Shown: positions 6,236 to 8,176 of the stretch, piece after piece
How positions within the stretch are numbered: the stretch's first letter is position 1
How the letters are laid out: the number at the start of each line of letters is the position of its first letter
Position numbers and translations under genes: made by a program
From: Haloarcula hispanica pleomorphic virus 2
Lineage: Viruses; Saleviricota; Huolimaviricetes; Haloruvirales
NCBI RefSeq assembly: GCF_000914515.1
Contig: NC_023592.1
Length of the DNA: 8,176 nucleotides
Direction: 5' to 3' (one strand)
The notes under the pieces: generated by a model
What the model was told of the DNA's origin: nothing
Seen by the model: the letters and a program-made list of their open reading frames with translations, nothing else
Database searches by the model: none

Positions 6236-7217
6236 CGGTGAGTCGAATATTGATGAGCACCTGCTGACTGCTGCTAAACTGCGTGAGCAGATTGCCGGTC
6301 GTCTTGATGGTGGTCCTGATCTGCTCGATCACGCTGGTATGTTCGATGATGCTGACAATCGTTCTTCGCTGTCTTTCGTCGAGAATGCGATTGCTGATGC
6401 TGATTCTGGTCCGGCGACGTTCGCTGATACTGCGCTCGGGTCTGAAGTTCGAAAAACGTTAGATACTGACGTTGCGTCTGAAGCTATTGCCGAAGGGAAT
6501 GCGAATTTGATGAGTCACTTGGTCGGCGTTACTGAACAAGAGCTTGACGCGTCTGCTATGCGATTGCCGATGATGCTGATGGATGAGCTTGAAAATAATA
6601 ATGCACCTGCGTTTATCGCTGCTGCTGGTAATCCGAATACTGGCAAAACAAATACGATGCTGCTGCTTTGCGAGATCGCGGGCGCTGCGCTTGATGATCT
6701 CGAAGTGATTGCGAATTTCTCTGCTGGCTGCGTTGATCGTCGTGTTACCTCTGCGCACGAGCTGGCCGTGGCGCTGCTCGAGGACAGGTCAATTCAGAAG
6801 TTCGTGCTGATCGATGAGGGCAGCACGCACTTCGATGCTCGGACTAATCGGCGTGAAGTTGCTGTGCAGTTCACTCCGTTAGCAAAACGCTTTGCGAAAC
6901 TGAACGTGTTTGCCTGCGGGACTATCTGTCACACTGGGAAGGATTTACATCCTGAGTTCAAGCGATTGGCTACGTTGCCTTTCTTTAAGAGCGAGCCTGA
7001 GGTTGCTGAGTTCTTCGGATCGTGGAATGAAGATGAGTCGTTCCCTGAAGATCGCCTTTTCAGTGGTGAGTTGACTGCGCTCGAGGAAACACAGTCGGCG
7101 TATGATCCTGATGATTCTGCGCCGTGGTCGTGGAACCTGCGAGCTGGTCTGTTCGCTGAAGATATGAGTTGGTCGGAGCTGCTCGAAGAGCTGAATGCGC
7201 GTGGTCCTGCTGAGTAA
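6228..7217 (+). CDS. VP8: VP8-like pleolipovirus P-loop NTPase, 329 aa
   Basis: Putative ATPase of the pleolipovirus structural block, known as a minor virion-associated protein in HRPV-1. Walker A is G134-NPNTG-K140-T141. Walker B is FVLI-D196-E197, with the Asp-Glu pair typical of hydrolysing enzymes. A following strand (FACGTICHTGKD) resembles a sensor or arginine-region strand. The first 120 residues are acidic and helical and hold no recognised motif, and no membrane segment or signal is seen, so the protein should be cytoplasmic or membrane-peripheral. Start at the ATG 6228 is supported by GGTGAT five bases upstream and by overlap with the microprotein. It is the last gene of the structural operon, followed by the noncoding region. 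A role in genome packaging or virion assembly is plausible but not shown. Confidence 0.87.
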   Translation: MSDGESNIDEHLLTAAKLREQIAGRLDGGPDLLDHAGMFDDADNRSSLSFVENAIADADSGPATFADTALGSEVRKTLDTDVASEAIAEGNANLMSHLVGVTEQELDASAMRLPMMLMDELENNNAPAFIAAAGNPNTGKTNTMLLLCEIAGAALDDLEVIANFSAGCVDRRVTSAHELAVALLEDRSIQKFVLIDEGSTHFDARTNRREVAVQFTPLAKRFAKLNVFACGTICHTGKDLHPEFKRLATLPFFKSEPEVAEFFGSWNEDESFPEDRLFSGELTALEETQSAYDPDDSAPWSWNLRAGLFAEDMSWSELLEELNARGPAE

Positions 7218-7375
7218 AGTCTACTTGTCGCTTTTCGTCTGCTGCGGTGGTGATCGGCGTGGATACCGTCGCTTTGAATCAAGTTCACTTGTATTCCCTC
7301 GGTCAGAATAGGCTGCGTTCGCTGCTCTGGTTAGGCTGGGCAACTGGTTTCTGTCCGTTCCTGTTGGTGAGGGTT

Positions 7376-7398
7376 CCCACCCACAAACCCACCCACCC
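7376..7398 (-). other. G-quadruplex motif on the minus strand (five GGG tracts)
   Basis: On the plus strand CCC tracts occur at 7376-7378, 7380-7382, 7388-7390, 7392-7394 and 7396-7398. The minus strand therefore reads GGG-T-GGG-T-GGG-TTTGT-GGG-T-GGG, which satisfies the canonical four-tract rule with very short loops and one spare tract. Such short-loop motifs are among the most stable, and high salt with potassium inside haloarchaea would favour folding. The plus strand could form an i-motif. The biological role is unknown. Confidence 0.85.
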
Positions 7399-7449
7399 AC
7401 AGGACACCGGACAAGAGGCCCCCTGTGGGTCCGCGGGAGGTGTCCTGTG
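7395..7449. repeat. Two mutually exclusive inverted repeats
   Basis: CACAGGACACC (7398-7408) is a perfect 11-bp complement of GGTGTCCTGTG (7439-7449). ACCCACAGG (7395-7403) is also a perfect 9-bp complement of CCTGTGGGT (7422-7430). The two pairings share bases 7398-7403, so only one can form at a time. The left arm also overlaps the last C-tracts of the quadruplex motif. A switchable cruciform or RNA structure is possible. Confidence 0.85.
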
Positions 7450-7508
7450 CTTGTGTATGAATATGTGTGCTGTACCGTTCTTGATGCGGTTTCACTACTG
7501 TCCGATGC

Positions 7509-7572
7509 GCGAGCGGAATACCCGTCTCGGAGCGAGCTTGCGAGCGAGAATACGGCGTTTCTTGCGCGAGCG
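7509..7572 (+). repeat. GCGAGCG iteron cluster
   Basis: GCGAGCG occurs exactly at 7509-7515, 7540-7546 and 7566-7572, with a six-of-seven match (GCGAGCT) at 7532-7538. All four are in the same orientation within 64 bp, just upstream of the TATA-like box and the three-stem element. This is a reasonable protein-binding array, for Rep or for a small zinc-ribbon protein of the operon. GC-rich composition raises the chance background somewhat. Confidence 0.45.
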
Positions 7573-7599
7573 CGAGGTTCGCTGTAATGCGATTGTCCG

Positions 7600-7635
7600 G
7601 TACGTTTATGGTTGCATGTGGTAACAACTTTGTAA
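7600..7635 (+). promoter_or_regulatory. Possible promoter of the replication operon
   Basis: TTTATG at 7605-7610 is the best TATA-like match upstream of the replication genes. A start about 25 nt downstream falls near 7632-7637, giving a leader of about 60 nt that would begin with the three-stem element. The match is weak and no BRE is evident. Confidence 0.35.
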
Positions 7636-7685
7636 GCGTCAGTTGCCATTGCAAAATCCGGTGAGGTAATACCGGGCGCTGACGC
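7636..7685 (+). other. Compact three-stem element upstream of the replication operon (candidate origin or structured leader)
   Basis: An outer stem GCGTCAG (7636-7642) with CTGACGC (7679-7685) encloses two hairpins: TTGC-CATT-GCAA (7643-7654) directly abutting it, and CCGGT-GAGGTAAT-ACCGG (7658-7675). Linkers between stems are 0, 3 and 3 nt, so the whole folds as a three-way junction of 50 nt. The second loop exposes GAGGTAAT. Rolling-circle origins often present the nick site in such a loop, and it lies just upstream of the rep operon. If transcribed it would instead be a 5' leader with a sequestered Shine-Dalgarno-like GAGGT. Both roles are inferred. Confidence 0.55.
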
Positions 7686-7696
7686 GGGAAGCCCCT

Positions 7697-7948
7697 ATGA
7701 GTTACCAGAGTTCGACCCGCGCCAACGGGTATGAGTTTGCGGCGTTCAAGCATAAAGGCAATGACCGCGTTTCTGAAGTTCGTGAGACACTTGATCCTGA
7801 TGCTGATGAACAGCGTTGGTATCAGTGTGATGGCTGTAGTTGGCCGTGTATAAATCCGATAGGCACTGGTCCTGAGCATTTCGGTCTGTGTCTCTACTGC
7901 TACGTTTCTGAAACTGAATCGTCGTCTGTTCGGGAGTGGTCTGAATGA
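7697..7948 (+). CDS. Small zinc-ribbon protein, 83 aa, first gene of the replication operon
   Basis: Not recognised beyond its metal-site pattern. C44-x2-C47 and C65-x2-C68 form a zinc-ribbon pair separated by 17 residues, with extra C51 and H61 between them and aromatic residues (W41, W49, Y67) nearby. The N-terminal 40 residues are mixed charge and the last 15 are acidic and Ser-rich. No membrane segment. It begins 12 nt after the three-stem element and overlaps the next small zinc-ribbon gene as ATGA. A weak GGAAG lies upstream of its ATG. Such small zinc proteins are frequent in haloarchaeal viruses and plasmids and commonly bind DNA or partner proteins; here a role in control of rep or the origin fits the context but is inference. 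T-ending codons match its neighbours. Confidence 0.75.
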   Translation: MSYQSSTRANGYEFAAFKHKGNDRVSEVRETLDPDADEQRWYQCDGCSWPCINPIGTGPEHFGLCLYCYVSETESSSVREWSE

Positions 7949-8088
7949 CGGTCGCGTATCACTGCTCGAGCTGCGGCGTTCGGATAGTTGAGCACGTTGG
8001 TAATGATGTGTCTGCCTGTCCGGTCTGCTGTCTCGGGTCTGATCCGTCTGAATATCCTCCGATGCCTGAGGCACGGGGTGATTTCTGA
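7945..8088 (+). CDS. Small zinc-ribbon protein, 47 aa, second gene of the replication operon
   Basis: Protein begins MTVAYHCSSCGVRIVEHVG and carries two CxxC knuckles, C7-x2-C10 and C25-x2-C28, with an extra C29, spaced as in a rubredoxin-like zinc ribbon. The remainder is a short acidic, Pro-rich tail ending ARGDF. Start at ATG 7945 overlaps the preceding TGA (ATGA) and has GGGAG at 7932-7936 in ribosome-binding position. Its stop forms a TGATG junction with the next ORF. It is too short for many gene callers, but the complete zinc motif, the ribosome binding site and the overlaps at both ends support it. Function is unknown; a partner or regulator of Rep is likely from context. Confidence 0.75.
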   Translation: MTVAYHCSSCGVRIVEHVGNDVSACPVCCLGSDPSEYPPMPEARGDF

Positions 8089-8176
8089 TGATCGGCCCGA
8101 TGCCTGAGCCGTCCGGGTCCGGCGATCTCGATGTTCGTCTTGCGGTGATTGCTGCTGAGTCTGACTGCGGTAACTG
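8088..8176 (+). CDS. 29-aa ORF bridging the window ends, third gene of the replication operon (runs off the end)
   Basis: Reads MIGPMPEPSGSGDLDVRLAV then IAAESDCGN, and the last two bases TG need one more base. If the molecule is circular, base 1 (A) completes TGA and the rep ATG overlaps it as TGATG. The upstream motif GGGGTGAT (8075-8082), close to consensus GGAGGTGAT, lies five bases before the ATG. The peptide has a short amphipathic helix and one Cys. It may be a real microprotein or a coupling ORF that delivers ribosomes to rep, which lacks a strong Shine-Dalgarno motif of its own. Confidence 0.6.
   Translation, partial: MIGPMPEPSGSGDLDVRLAVIAAESDCGN

Larger units (their letters stand above)
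7218..7696. other. Noncoding control region, candidate replication origin
   Basis: No convincing gene lies in these 479 nt. Open frames on both strands encode Arg/Cys/Trp-rich proteins lacking the acidic composition of every real gene here, and they start without ribosome binding sites. The segment lies between the end of the structural operon and the start of the replication operon. Its first 150 nt (7218-7370) show nothing notable apart from a weak T-rich patch (7226-7240) that might end transcription. The rest holds the G-quadruplex motif, competing inverted repeats, iterons, a TATA-like box and the three-stem element. Position just upstream of rep is usual for a rolling-circle origin. Confidence 0.6.

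Noticed and set aside
7247-7624. 125-aa open frame on the plus strand in the noncoding region
   Set aside because: Composition (Cys, Arg, Trp, Leu), absence of a ribosome site and overlap with the quadruplex and hairpins argue against a gene.
7221-7649. 142-aa open frame on the minus strand
   Set aside because: No acidic bias, no motif, no promoter or ribosome site; it exists because the region has few stops.
7636-7685. tRNA gene reading of the three-stem element
   Set aside because: The outer 7-bp stem looks like an acceptor stem, but only two arms are enclosed in 50 nt and there is no T-loop or anticodon arm.
7331-8074. 247-aa open frame on the minus strand
   Set aside because: It is Arg/Gln/Thr-rich and basic, unlike all the acidic real proteins here, and it runs antisense across the two zinc-ribbon genes and the noncoding region. 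Long antisense frames are expected where the sense strand is rich in T- and G-ending codons.
1-8176. Integrase or provirus attachment sites
   Set aside because: No tyrosine or serine recombinase motif was found in any frame of suitable length, and no tRNA-like end sequence is present.

Overview
The window looks like the complete circular genome of a small haloarchaeal pleomorphic virus (Pleolipoviridae, closest in layout to the alphapleolipoviruses such as HRPV-1 and HHPV-1). The evidence is the acidic haloarchaeal proteome, a Tat-exported and C-terminally anchored spike, a four-helix membrane protein, a P-loop NTPase at the end of the structural block, and an HUH rolling-circle Rep, all on one strand in the order known for that family. 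The two window ends join as ...aactg|atgagt..., which completes the stop codon of a 29-codon ORF and overlaps it with the Rep start in the same TGATG arrangement used elsewhere here. From memory, unverified, 8,176 nt is also the genome size reported for Haloarcula hispanica pleomorphic virus 2 (HHPV-2).

Layout: (a) 7218-7696 is a noncoding region of about 480 nt packed with unusual structure: a G-quadruplex motif on the minus strand, competing inverted repeats, GCGAGCG iterons, a weak TATA-like box and a compact three-stem element. It is the best candidate for the replication origin and control region. (b) 7697-8176 then 1-2178 forms a replication operon: two tiny zinc-ribbon proteins, a 29-aa ORF and the 725-aa Rep, each start overlapping the previous stop. 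(c) 2179-2278 carries a hairpin and a clear TATA box that fits a leaderless transcript starting at 2279. (d) 2279-7217 is the structural operon: an acidic 115-aa protein, VP3-like membrane protein, VP4-like spike, ORF6-like repeat-bearing surface protein, ORF7-like membrane protein, a 26-aa one-helix microprotein that is easy to miss, and VP8-like NTPase.

How it fits together: Rep would nick the circular DNA and drive rolling-circle replication, and the small zinc ribbons are probably regulators or Rep helpers. VP3 and the spike VP4 would build the membrane vesicle that encloses the naked genome; ORF6, ORF7, the microprotein and VP8 are the conserved assembly or entry module of unknown mechanism. 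Almost all genes overlap by 1-8 nt, often behind Shine-Dalgarno-like motifs, suggesting translational coupling. No integrase, tRNA, rRNA, CRISPR array or insertion sequence was seen.
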